From: Spirochaetota bacterium
GTDB taxonomy: Bacteria > Spirochaetota > UBA12135 > COTS27
Assembly (NCBI GenBank): GCA_013426755.1
Contig: AP019861.1
Location: 607,067 to 671,066 of the forward strand
Direction of reading: 5' to 3'
DNA: 64,000 nucleotides
Shown one piece after another: positions 46,028-54,350 of the stretch; within the stretch, counting starts at the first letter, position 1; each line of letters begins with the position of its first letter. Position numbers and translations under genes: made by a program. A model generated the notes under the pieces. The model saw nothing but the letters and a program-made list of their open reading frames with translations, was not told the origin of the DNA and did no database searches.

Positions 46028-47158
46028 ATGATTATGCGACTGTACATTGTTATGGTACTCTTGGGCGGAGTAGTCACACATTTGCCAGAAAGACTCTATG
46101 GAGAGAAGGGCAATGAAGATATCGTTCGGTTAGAACGTCTGAGTAGCCAAGACAGTACTTCTGTTCAGGCTAAGCTATGTACTTATCATTATTATAATGA
46201 AAATTACCATTCTGCGCGGACTTGGTGCAAGAAGTACGCTCAAGAAGGTTCTCCGAAGGCTTCGTTTTATCTCGGAATGATGTATGACTACGGAAGTGGT
46301 GTCGTCAAAAACACGAGGCAAGCAGACGTGTGGTGGAAGAAAGCCCTTGTGGGATTTCAAAAATTAGCCAACGAAGGTGATGCGTACGCTCAAGCTTACT
46401 TAGGAAGGATGTATGATTACGGAAGGGGGGTAATGAAAGACAGTATGTACGCAGATACGCTTTATAGGAAAGCATTTATGAAGTTTCAAGAAGCAGCAAG
46501 TCATGGACATGCTGAAGCTTCGTATCGGCTAGGAGAGATGTATGATTATGGTAGAGGCGTCAAAGCAAATGATTATCAAGCGGCGGTCTGGTATCGCAGG
46601 GCAGCCGATCAAAGTCACCACGCCCAGGCACAGTTTCGCTTAGGCGAGATGTATAAAAATGGAAGGGGTGTTGCCAAAAGTGACCGCGAAGCCTATGTGT
46701 GGATCCGTAAAGCAGCACTGCAAGGCGATGCACGGGCGCAGCTTAACTTAGGATGGATGTATAAGCACGGACGAGGCGTCATGAAAAACTACAACGAAGC
46801 CTTCATATGGATCGAGAAAGCGGCAAAACAAGGCAATGCACGGGCACAGCTTAACTTAGGATGGATGTATAAGTACGGACGAGGTGTCATCAAAAATGCT
46901 AAAAAAGCATTTGTCTTAATCCGTAAAGCAGCCGAACAAGGCCACGCCAATGCACAGCATTACTTAGGATGGATGTACTACTCTGGAGAAAGTATAGACA
47001 AAGACATCGTAGAAGCCTATAAGTGGCTGCTCATCTATGAAACTAATGAAGGAAGAGGTTATGAAGCGGACAGATTTGAGGATCAGCTATCTCTAGAAGA
47101 AATATCAAAAGGACAGGAAAAAGCAAGTGAGTGGTGGAACATTCACAGAAATAACTGA
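46028..47158 (+). CDS. exported Sel1-repeat protein, paralogue 2
   Basis: 376 aa. Signal peptide at about 1-25 (MRLYIVMVLLGGVVTHLP). Capping helices with the Cys pair (LCTYHYYNENY...TWCKKYA). Seven Sel1 units follow, with the typical LGxMYxxGxGV turn. Units five and six are almost identical at DNA level, 108 bp apart (46730 and 46838), so one unit was duplicated recently. The tail EAYKWLLIYETN and GQEKASEWW is shared with the family. GGGGGCA before CACCACAATG may act as ribosome binding site; paralogue 3 has a similar GGGCACAC leader. Function unknown; secreted solenoid. Confidence 0.88.
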   Translation: MIMRLYIVMVLLGGVVTHLPERLYGEKGNEDIVRLERLSSQDSTSVQAKLCTYHYYNENYHSARTWCKKYAQEGSPKASFYLGMMYDYGSGVVKNTRQADVWWKKALVGFQKLANEGDAYAQAYLGRMYDYGRGVMKDSMYADTLYRKAFMKFQEAASHGHAEASYRLGEMYDYGRGVKANDYQAAVWYRRAADQSHHAQAQFRLGEMYKNGRGVAKSDREAYVWIRKAALQGDARAQLNLGWMYKHGRGVMKNYNEAFIWIEKAAKQGNARAQLNLGWMYKYGRGVIKNAKKAFVLIRKAAEQGHANAQHYLGWMYYSGESIDKDIVEAYKWLLIYETNEGRGYEADRFEDQLSLEEISKGQEKASEWWNIHRNN

Positions 47159-47309
47159 CATATTTCTAACGAACACATTCTAACTTCCTTTATTGTTTCC
47201 TATTGGTTTTAGCTTACCGTGGTGACGTTGTTACATGTGCAGGTTGCCACGGATAGGTGGGAACGGGTGAAATAATGGGCTACTTAAATATTTACGGGCA
47301 CACACTCCT

Positions 47310-48179
47310 ATGAACACGTTGTGTTATTACTTTTGGGTACTTCTAGGCGGAGTCCTATTTCTAGCAGAAATGCTAGTTGGCGCAGAAGTCGATAAAAACA
47401 TTGCTGCGTTAGAACAATTGGCCGATCAGAACGACATTTCCGCTCAGGTCAAATTATGCGATTATCATTATCACGATGAAAATTACACTTCTGCTTTGCT
47501 TTGGTGTAAGAAAGCTGCTGAAAGAGGTTCTACAGAGGCTTCTTATAACTTAGGGTGGATATATAGAAATGCGGAAAATGTCGAGAAAGACATTCAGCAG
47601 GCTGTTTTCTGGTATCGGAAAGCAGCAGAACTAGGGCATGCAGGCGCCCAGAATAATTTAGGCGTCATGTATTTACAGGGAAACGGCGTTGCTCAAGATA
47701 AAAAACAAGCCGCCAAGTGGTATGAAAAAGCAGCAACACAAGGCAACGTAGTCGCCCAGAATAACTTAGGCGTCATGTATGCTAGTGGCGAAGGCGTCAC
47801 AAAAGATATTCAGCAGGCAATCGTGTGGTACCGCAAAGCTGCAGGACAGGGTTCTGTGCAGGCCTCGTATAATTTAGGCAAAATATATGAAGTCGAAGAT
47901 AGGGTACGCGATTATAAGCAAGCAATGGTCTGGTACCAAAAAGCTGTAAAAAAGGGACACGCACGGGCGGCATACCGATTGGGAAAGATGTATGAAGACG
48001 GTAAAGGTGTCAAAAAAGACCCTGTTGAAGCTTATAAATGGATGGTCATCTACGATGCGAATAGCAGAAAAAATTGGGCCTACGAGCTAGAAAAGCGTCT
48101 CTCCTCAGAAGAAATACTCAAAGGACAAAATGAAGCAGGCCAGTGGTGGGAGGAACGCAAAAAACAACCCGATAAATAA
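47310..48179 (+). CDS. exported Sel1-repeat protein, paralogue 3
   Basis: 289 aa, signal peptide about 1-24 ending near VGAEVDKN. The cap carries the same Cys pair (LCDYHYHDENY...LWCKKAA). Five Sel1 units: EASYNLGWIYRNAENV, AQNNLGVMYLQGNGV, AQNNLGVMYASGEGV, ASYNLGKIYEVEDRV, AAYRLGKMYEDGKGV. The tail EAYKWMVIYDANS and GQNEAGQWWEE follows. It is the closest relative of paralogue 2. The gap before it (151 bp) has a short CCGTGG...CCACGG dyad and no clear terminator, so the two may be co-transcribed. Confidence 0.88.
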   Translation: MNTLCYYFWVLLGGVLFLAEMLVGAEVDKNIAALEQLADQNDISAQVKLCDYHYHDENYTSALLWCKKAAERGSTEASYNLGWIYRNAENVEKDIQQAVFWYRKAAELGHAGAQNNLGVMYLQGNGVAQDKKQAAKWYEKAATQGNVVAQNNLGVMYASGEGVTKDIQQAIVWYRKAAGQGSVQASYNLGKIYEVEDRVRDYKQAMVWYQKAVKKGHARAAYRLGKMYEDGKGVKKDPVEAYKWMVIYDANSRKNWAYELEKRLSSEEILKGQNEAGQWWEERKKQPDK

Positions 48180-48357
48180 TCCCTTCCTTGGTAAGATACA
48201 CTAAGATATGCTAAAATATACCTCAATATACTAAGGTGCACTAAGATGACTTGAAAAAAAATCTAACTTCTCAAAGTAGATACGTATATTATTATTAATA
48301 TAGGGTAGAGAGAGATCGTATGATTGGGAGCGTATTTTACAACGGAAGTGAGAGCAG

Positions 48358-49281
48358 ATGAAAAGGCACTGGACTTGGGTTAGAATGGGTTTAGTATGGG
48401 CTTCTGTATTGGGGGGAAGTTTGTATGTCTGTTTGGGCGAACGTGGCGCGGCTGATAAAGGCAATTTGCTGCATTTAGTGGCTGCTTCTACTCCTTCTCT
48501 TCCTTCTACGGAGAAAGAAACTGGGGCTACTATTGAGAGTGGCGTTGAGGCGGTACGGTGGTGTGAGAATTATTATATCAAGCAAGTGTATCGGTTTGCG
48601 ATGCCTTGGTGTCGTGAAGCGGCGTTAACTGGTGACGCGGCTTCGCAATATCGATTGGGACGGATGTTTGCTGAGGGAAAAAGTGTCCCGCGTGATGATG
48701 AACGTGCTTTTATGTGGATCGAACGTGCCGCCAAGCAGAAATACGCAAAAGCACAATATCACTTAGGCAAATTTTATGAAATGGGGACAGGTACGACGCA
48801 AAGCATTAAACAAGCGTACGAATGGTATCTCCTAGCAGCTTATCAAGGGAATGCAGCCGCCCAATATCACCTCGGCGAATTATATGGAACTGGCGTAACC
48901 ATTCCGCTTGATTTTAAAAAAGCAATCTCCTGGTATGAAAAAGCTGCTAACCAAGGCTACGCTGCTGCAGAATACAAATTGGGACTGAAATATGAAAATG
49001 GCGATGGATTGCCACAAGACGACACTAAAGCTACATTCTGGTATGAGAAAGCCGCAGAACACGGTCACCCTACCGCTCAGTACAAATTGGGTAAAATTCA
49101 CTTCACAGGCCAAGGCGTCGAACAAAGCGACATCGAAGCTTATAAATGGGTGCTGATCTATAAAGCTAATGTCGGTTTATATCCAGATTACAAACGTCGT
49201 GTGAAAGCAAAATTCAGTCCGCGTGAATTGATTGAACCACAGAAACGAGCACAGGCGTGGCTCAAAAAATACGCACGGTAA
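48358..49281 (+). CDS. exported Sel1-repeat protein, paralogue 4
   Basis: 307 aa. Signal peptide at about 1-30 (basic start, WVRMGLVWASVLGGSLYVCL). A Ser/Thr-rich linker is followed by a cap with the same 16-residue Cys spacing (WCENYYIKQVY...PWCREAA). Five Sel1 units follow (ASQYRLGRMFAEGKSV, AQYHLGKFYEMGTGT, AQYHLGELYGTGVTI, AEYKLGLKYENGDGL, AQYKLGKIHFTGQGV). The tail EAYKWVLIYKAN and PQKRAQAWLKKYA is of the family type. AAGTGAGAG precedes the ATG. This is the most diverged of the four. Confidence 0.88.
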   Translation: MKRHWTWVRMGLVWASVLGGSLYVCLGERGAADKGNLLHLVAASTPSLPSTEKETGATIESGVEAVRWCENYYIKQVYRFAMPWCREAALTGDAASQYRLGRMFAEGKSVPRDDERAFMWIERAAKQKYAKAQYHLGKFYEMGTGTTQSIKQAYEWYLLAAYQGNAAAQYHLGELYGTGVTIPLDFKKAISWYEKAANQGYAAAEYKLGLKYENGDGLPQDDTKATFWYEKAAEHGHPTAQYKLGKIHFTGQGVEQSDIEAYKWVLIYKANVGLYPDYKRRVKAKFSPRELIEPQKRAQAWLKKYAR

Positions 49282-49310
49282 CATTATAAGTAAATACACC
49301 GCAGCCTTAT

Positions 49311-49342
49311 AGATTAAGATTAAGATTAAGGTTAGGGTTAAG
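49311..49342 (+). repeat. hexamer repeat in the leader of the LysE-type gene
   Basis: (AGATTA/GATTAA)x3 then GGTTAG and GGTTAA, ending 6 bases before the ATG at 49349. The AGGG inside the repeat is the only candidate ribosome binding sequence, so unit number could alter translation. Confidence 0.7.
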
Positions 49343-49348
49343 TTCTAA

Positions 49349-49963
49349 ATGGAAGCGTACTTAGCACTGCTATTATTTGTATGTATTTTGGTGATGACTC
49401 CTGGTCCTGCCAATTTACTATTACTAGTAGTGGGCTCACAATATGGAATGCGAAATTGTATTCCATTTATAAGTGGATTGATTGTGGGAAAGTTGGTATT
49501 AAATCTAACTGTGGGTATGGGAATTGGAACGGTAGGCGCTCAGTACCCGCACCTTAATTTACTTATGAAAATAGCCAGTGGAGGGTTCATTGTTTATCTG
49601 GCATTTCGTTCTTGGAATGGAAGAATGGGGAGAGTAGGTGAAAGTAAACAAAGTGAAAACAAGCAAGATAAAAAATCATACTTTTCATTTCTAAGCGGTG
49701 TGGTCGTCCATCCGCTCAATCCTAAAGCCTGGGCAATGGTGACTCTAGCGTGGTCTAATTTTGGTCCTAGTTTAGGGACTTTGCGTACGCAGACGGTACT
49801 TATTGTGCTTACGTTTGCTATTGTGCAGGGTATTTTTCATACTGTGTGGGCGGGCGCTGGAGCTGTATTGAGATACCAATTCAATGAACATACGCTTATA
49901 ATAAGCCGAATCTTCATTACTGCAACGGTAGGCATTGTGGTCGGTTCCCTGATTATTTTGTAA
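49349..49963 (+). CDS. LysE/RhtB-family amino-acid exporter
   Basis: 204 aa inner-membrane protein with about six hydrophobic segments. The family motif TPGPANLLLL is at about 18-27, with a GLIVGKLV helix after it. Loop YLAFRSWNGR precedes a short polar insert (about 93-110, Lys/Gln/Asn-rich). HPLNPKAW, the second family motif, begins at about 121. Substrate cannot be told from sequence. Its reversal of the amino-acid importer at the left end is only a thematic link. The start lies directly downstream of a hexamer repeat. Confidence 0.88.
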   Translation: MEAYLALLLFVCILVMTPGPANLLLLVVGSQYGMRNCIPFISGLIVGKLVLNLTVGMGIGTVGAQYPHLNLLMKIASGGFIVYLAFRSWNGRMGRVGESKQSENKQDKKSYFSFLSGVVVHPLNPKAWAMVTLAWSNFGPSLGTLRTQTVLIVLTFAIVQGIFHTVWAGAGAVLRYQFNEHTLIISRIFITATVGIVVGSLIIL

Positions 49964-50529
49964 TTTTATAACAATATGCGCCGTTATTTTTAATGATCCG
50001 TTGTATTTAATAAGCGGTTATTTCTAATCTAAGGCGGTCTAAGGCAGTCTAAGGCGTTAATTGGTACTTGAGCTGTAATTGGCACTTGAACTGGTATTTG
50101 AATTGGCGTTTGAATTAGCATTTGAATTGGCATTTGAACTGGCATTTGATTTCAATTTTTAAAGGAGAATTAGCCTAAATACATGGAATCTAAATACATA
50201 GCACAAGGAGTCTAAATACATGGACTGATAAATAAATTGAAATTTCGAGTCAAGTAAATTTTTTTAAATGAGCAGCACTAAATATTATTCGTGATACTCA
50301 TGATTTTGATTGTATGATATGTGTATAGAGTGAATTTGTACACTCTATTTGGAGTAAAATTACGCATTCTACTTCAATAGAGTCTGGTGTGACGAGGTTT
50401 CAATGTGCCAATATTTCTTTAAGAATAAACGAGTGCAGGTACATTGATGCGAGAACTAGTTCGATTGAGAGGCATGATTTTAGTTGAGAACGAAATAAAA
50501 ACAAATAAAAAATCAAGTCAAAATAAAAT
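49964..50529. repeat. intergenic gap with 12-bp minisatellite
   Basis: A 12-bp unit (GGCATTTGAATT and variants) repeats about eight times at 50059-50151. CTAAATACATGGA/CTAAATACATAGC duplicates lie at 50175-50225. No gene seen; the rest is AT-rich. Confidence 0.8.
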
Positions 50530-51726
50530 ATGAAGTGGTTATTAAGTTATTGGTTATGGAAACGACTTTGGGTGTGCGTTTCTAATGTGGGCACGAAGCG
50601 TTATTATTTGGTGGCGGTGATGCTCTTTCTTTTTATTGAAAGTTTGCCGTTTGGAATAGATCGCAAGGCTGTGGGGAGTTTATATGGAAGAACAAGCCAC
50701 GTAATTTTACCGGGTCATCTCAGGACAGAACTTGGAATTACTCGTTTGGCTCGTTTAAACGGCAGTACTGAATTTTTTACGAGAGTTGCGGTCACTGGGA
50801 ATGATTTTCAATGGGTGCAGGCAGATGACGAAAATTCTGATTTTAATGACGAAGCAAAATCACTTCCAGATGCGCTCCCAGAAGTGCCCCCACAAGGAGA
50901 AACACCACCACAATTAGACGAAAAGCCAGAACCCAATTTACCACCACCAGCACCAGAAATTCCACCAGATATTCCACCAGAAATTAACTCACCACCAGTC
51001 CCCAATTCACTAGACGAACAAGCATCAGAGCCGCCGCCAGCAAAGGCAGATGAAGTCAATGAAAATATTGAAAATACCGAAAATGCTGAAAATACTGAGA
51101 ATGCTGAAGACACGTCAGCAAAGGATGACGTGAGCACAGAAATTAAAAAAACCGGTGCGGAGAAAGAAGCAGTGCAAGCAGGCACGGCGCGTCAAGAAAC
51201 AGAATTAGAACGGATAGCACGTGAAAATGCTCGTGAAGCAGCAGAAACAGAACAGCTTGGCACGAGTCCTAGTGAAGTTGGAGTGACAGTAGGTGGTGGC
51301 GTGACTAATGTAGAATTATTTGATGCGTTATTAGATACGCCGCTTAAAAGATACAATGCAAGAACAAAAGGACATATATTTTGGCGAACGGATGCGTTGG
51401 TGTTTATATCGATACCGTTTAGTTTTCTGTGGTCGACAATACTCAAATCGTTGTTAAGGAATTTTTCTGTATTGGGTGGTTATTTTGAAGGGGCGCGTAC
51501 GCCTACGCTCAATGCGATCAATTTTACATATTCGAGTGATAATTATCCTGCAGGAACGGCAGACCCATTAGATATTTTTACATGGGTCAATCTAGCGTTA
51601 TGGCCTATTGCGGTTGCTGCTAATGATGTTATTGATAGAACGAGCGTACCTAAACGTTATGAACGGACGAAAGAGCGTATGCGGGCTAATCGGTTTTATC
51701 GTGACATTTTGCTGCAGAATTTTTAA
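50530..51726 (+). CDS. membrane protein with Pro/Glu-rich linker, unknown function
   Basis: 398 aa. An N-terminal hydrophobic segment (about 27-42) is probably a signal peptide or anchor. A small domain follows (about 45-98), then a long Pro/Glu/Asn linker (about 100-235) with PPEIPPDIPPEI-like and ENTENAENTENAE repeats. A C-terminal part (about 255-370) has two hydrophobic stretches near VFISIPFSFLWSTILKS and FTWVNLALWPIAVAAN. The end is basic. No family recognised. A Pro-rich linker that spans the periplasm, as in TonB, is one possibility but there is no TonB motif. Confidence 0.7.
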   Translation: MKWLLSYWLWKRLWVCVSNVGTKRYYLVAVMLFLFIESLPFGIDRKAVGSLYGRTSHVILPGHLRTELGITRLARLNGSTEFFTRVAVTGNDFQWVQADDENSDFNDEAKSLPDALPEVPPQGETPPQLDEKPEPNLPPPAPEIPPDIPPEINSPPVPNSLDEQASEPPPAKADEVNENIENTENAENTENAEDTSAKDDVSTEIKKTGAEKEAVQAGTARQETELERIARENAREAAETEQLGTSPSEVGVTVGGGVTNVELFDALLDTPLKRYNARTKGHIFWRTDALVFISIPFSFLWSTILKSLLRNFSVLGGYFEGARTPTLNAINFTYSSDNYPAGTADPLDIFTWVNLALWPIAVAANDVIDRTSVPKRYERTKERMRANRFYRDILLQNF

Positions 51727-51840
51727 TATAAAAATAGTCAATAGCTGTGGGATTGGTTCTGCTATAAAATTTTCAATGTAAAAATGGTCAGTGGCTGTAG
51801 AATTGGTTTTGTTACAAAATTTTCAATATAAAAATAAACC

Positions 51841-52569
51841 ATGAATGGCTGTGGGCTTAGGTACGAAGTGGAGTTGTTCGATGCGCTGAGAGATATAGTT
51901 TATGAAGATGAATATTTCTTTGTCATCAATAAAGCAGCGGGTCTTTACACACATCGCAATCATGAAACGCATGATGTTTATGCGGTGGCGGATGTTATTG
52001 CAGATAAGGTTGATTTTGCTTATGATGATTTGAAACGTGGAATTGTCCATCGGCTCGATAAAGACACGAGTGGGCTCCTTATTTGTGCTAAACGTGAAGA
52101 GGTTAAAACTGCGTTGCAGTCGTTATTTAAGAAAAGAAAAATTAAAAAAATTTACTGGGCGTTAGTGGTGGGAACAATGTATGAAGGGACGGGTGAAGTG
52201 ATCACTGGAATCGATCGCGATAAAAAAAATCGCATCAAACGGCGCGTGGTCGAACGTGGCAGCGGGAAGAAAGCACACACGCGCTACCGTGTTTTAGAGC
52301 TTTATAAGGAGCACACCCTAGTAGAGGTCAATATTTTAACAGGACGGATGCATCAGATAAGACTGCATCTCAATTATTTAGGACACCCAGTCTTAGGCGA
52401 TAAACTCTACGGACGTAGTCACCAGAAAAAAATGAGTGAGAATAAATTGTTTTTGCTTGCTAAACAACTCGTATTCAAGCATCCGTTTACGAATGCCGAG
52501 TTAGATTTAGCGATAGACCCTCCGTTATTCTTCGAACAAAAGTTAGCCGAATTGACTAAAAATGGCTAA
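51841..52569 (+). CDS. RNA pseudouridine synthase, RluA/RluD family
   Basis: Converts specific uridines in rRNA or tRNA to pseudouridine. At 242 aa it has only the catalytic domain, without the S4 domain of RluC/RluD, so it is of RluA-like size. The catalytic motif GIVHRLDKDTSGLL has Asp73. ARG-type motif YWALVVG and the C-terminal GRMHQIRLHLNYLGHPVLGDKLYG are complete. Target position cannot be predicted. It is preceded by a duplicated AAAATTTTCAATATAAAAAT sequence (51720-51835) without a clear ribosome binding site. Confidence 0.9.
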   Translation: MNGCGLRYEVELFDALRDIVYEDEYFFVINKAAGLYTHRNHETHDVYAVADVIADKVDFAYDDLKRGIVHRLDKDTSGLLICAKREEVKTALQSLFKKRKIKKIYWALVVGTMYEGTGEVITGIDRDKKNRIKRRVVERGSGKKAHTRYRVLELYKEHTLVEVNILTGRMHQIRLHLNYLGHPVLGDKLYGRSHQKKMSENKLFLLAKQLVFKHPFTNAELDLAIDPPLFFEQKLAELTKNG

Positions 52570-52690
52570 AAATGGCTGGGGATGGCTAAAAATAGTTAAG
52601 TGTGGCTAAAAATGGCTTAGTATAGCTAATCATGATTAAGCATGATTAGGCACGGTTAAGCATGATTAGGTACGGTTAATGAAGTATGTA
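52570..52690. repeat. GGCTAAAAAT / ATGATTAGGCACGGTTA short repeats
   Basis: AAATGGCTAAAAATGGCTGGGGATGGCT is followed by AAGCATGATTAGGCACGGTT repeats of about 20 bp, between rlu and aroE. Degenerate but clear by eye. Confidence 0.65.
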
Positions 52691-52819
52691 GTGGAGACTG
52701 TGTACGGAGTTATTTATAAGATAAAATTGTGATGACGATAAATGTGATATGAGGATAAATAAACTACAAAGGAGACGATAGCCGCTACTTTCTTATAGCA
52801 AAAACAACGCATCGTGATA

Positions 52820-54202
52820 ATGGCAATGACAAATATAAAAGATCGTATTTCTCCAGCAACAGCCCTTTATGGTGTAATAGGGTTTCCTGTCAAGCATTCG
52901 TTATCGCCGTTCCTTTTTAACTATCTTTTTACTAGATTGAATGTTGATGCGGTCTATTTAGCATTTGAAAGTGCTGATACAGAAGGACTTATAAAAGCAA
53001 TGCGAACATTGAATATTCGCGGTTTATCGATTACATTGCCGCATAAACGTAGGGCGTGTCTGGCTGTGGATGTTTTGACTGAAAGTGCTAGCGCACTAGG
53101 CGCGATCAATACAGCCGTTAAGATGACCGATAGGCAAGCAAAAAAAATTGCTGGTCAGACTACCACCCAGAATGTCTCTTTGTACGAAACTAAGTCTCAG
53201 CCAGTAGCCACTCATTTAGCAGCGACTGATAATAGATTGCCCGCCATGAATAAATTACCCGCTACGAATGAATTGTCCCCTATGAATGAATTGTCTGCTA
53301 CGAATAAATTGTCTGTCATGAATGAATTGCCCGCTACGAATGGATTAGCTAGCACGCAACATAGCCATGAAGAACTTCGTATGAAGCATAATGTTATAGT
53401 GGGGTATAACTTTGATGGAATTGCCGCTGTGCAGGCGTTAGAACGTGCTTTACCGAATTGGCGTAAGCAAAATGTGATGATTGTCGGTGCGGGAGGAAGT
53501 GCGCGTAGTATTGCTTATACGATTGTCCGTGATGCGACGTTTAGTAAAAAGCTGTGTATTGCTGCAAGAGATCCAGAAAAAGCAAAAATCCTTATTTCAG
53601 AGCTAGCAGCCAATAAAAAAAATCCACAAGCACGTCTTACCTGGAAAGCACTTGACACTATCCAATCTTTTAATAAAGAGCAACAACCGACTTCTCTACC
53701 CCCAGAATTGTCACCAGAATTACCACCAGAATATCAAACTGAGACAGATAATGGTCTGCATACCTATGGCATTGTGATTCAAACCACTCCCGTTGGAATG
53801 ACGGGAATGTCCGCTGCTCCGCCCACTCATTCTCTGTCCACTCATTCTCTGCCTACTCAAAGTATAGTGAAATTTGCTAATAAGATGGATGTTAGTAAGA
53901 TGGGTGCCAGTAAGATTGATATTAGTAAGATGGATGCCAGCGTCAATGTTGGGAAGTTAAATATTCCGATTGCAGTAGAAAAACTAGCTCCAGAAACATT
54001 TGTTTATGATATTATCTATACGCCCTTAGAAACACCACTTATTAAAGCAGCGAAAGCACGCGGCATGCCGACATTGTGTGGGCTTGATATGTTTATTAAT
54101 CAGGCGGTTATGCAGTTTGAAGTATTCACTCAGCTAACATTGTCTTCGGCGCTACGAGCAGACCTTACCGCTAAACTAGTAACCGAGCTCCGAACGATCT
54201 AG
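52820..54202 (+). CDS. aroE: shikimate dehydrogenase with repeat insertions
   Basis: NADPH-dependent step 4 of the shikimate pathway. Substrate domain: YGVIGFPVKHSLSP, SITLPHKRR with catalytic Lys76, GAINTAV, and GYNFDGIA with catalytic Asp199. Nucleotide domain: MIVGAGGSARSIAYTI, IAARDPEKA, QTTPVGM, and FVYDIIYTPLETPLI, then the C-terminal CGLDMFINQAVMQFE. Its 461 aa compares with about 275. The Lys-Asp pair, about 37 residues apart in E. coli, is 123 apart here because of an insert at about 108-190. That insert is largely an 18-bp repeat coding xNxLxx (NKLPATNELSPMNELSATNK). A second insert lies near 285-310 and a third near 335-380 (KMDVSKMGASKIDISKM). The start is ATG at 52820 (GTG six bases upstream and ATG at 52826 also possible). 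Confidence 0.92.
   Translation: MAMTNIKDRISPATALYGVIGFPVKHSLSPFLFNYLFTRLNVDAVYLAFESADTEGLIKAMRTLNIRGLSITLPHKRRACLAVDVLTESASALGAINTAVKMTDRQAKKIAGQTTTQNVSLYETKSQPVATHLAATDNRLPAMNKLPATNELSPMNELSATNKLSVMNELPATNGLASTQHSHEELRMKHNVIVGYNFDGIAAVQALERALPNWRKQNVMIVGAGGSARSIAYTIVRDATFSKKLCIAARDPEKAKILISELAANKKNPQARLTWKALDTIQSFNKEQQPTSLPPELSPELPPEYQTETDNGLHTYGIVIQTTPVGMTGMSAAPPTHSLSTHSLPTQSIVKFANKMDVSKMGASKIDISKMDASVNVGKLNIPIAVEKLAPETFVYDIIYTPLETPLIKAAKARGMPTLCGLDMFINQAVMQFEVFTQLTLSSALRADLTAKLVTELRTI
53235..53345. repeat. 18-bp coding minisatellite in aroE
   Basis: In-frame units ATGAATGAATTGTCTGCT / ACGAATAAATTGTCTGTC, about six to seven copies, between the two catalytic halves of the substrate domain. 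Confidence 0.9.
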
Positions 54203-54350
54203 TCTCTATTTAGATCAATTTAGATCAATTTAAATCAATTAAAAAATAAGGTATTGGTAGAAAATAAAAAAGAGTTATTAGCAAGAGATTTTGACTGGTA
54301 AAAGTAGAAGACAATCGTACTCACAATCGTACTCACAAGCCGATAATCAT

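Noticed and set aside
49311-49342. Telomere-like TTAGGG sequence
   Set aside because: Only one GGTTAGGG occurs within a mixed hexamer run in the middle of a gene cluster; not a replicon end.
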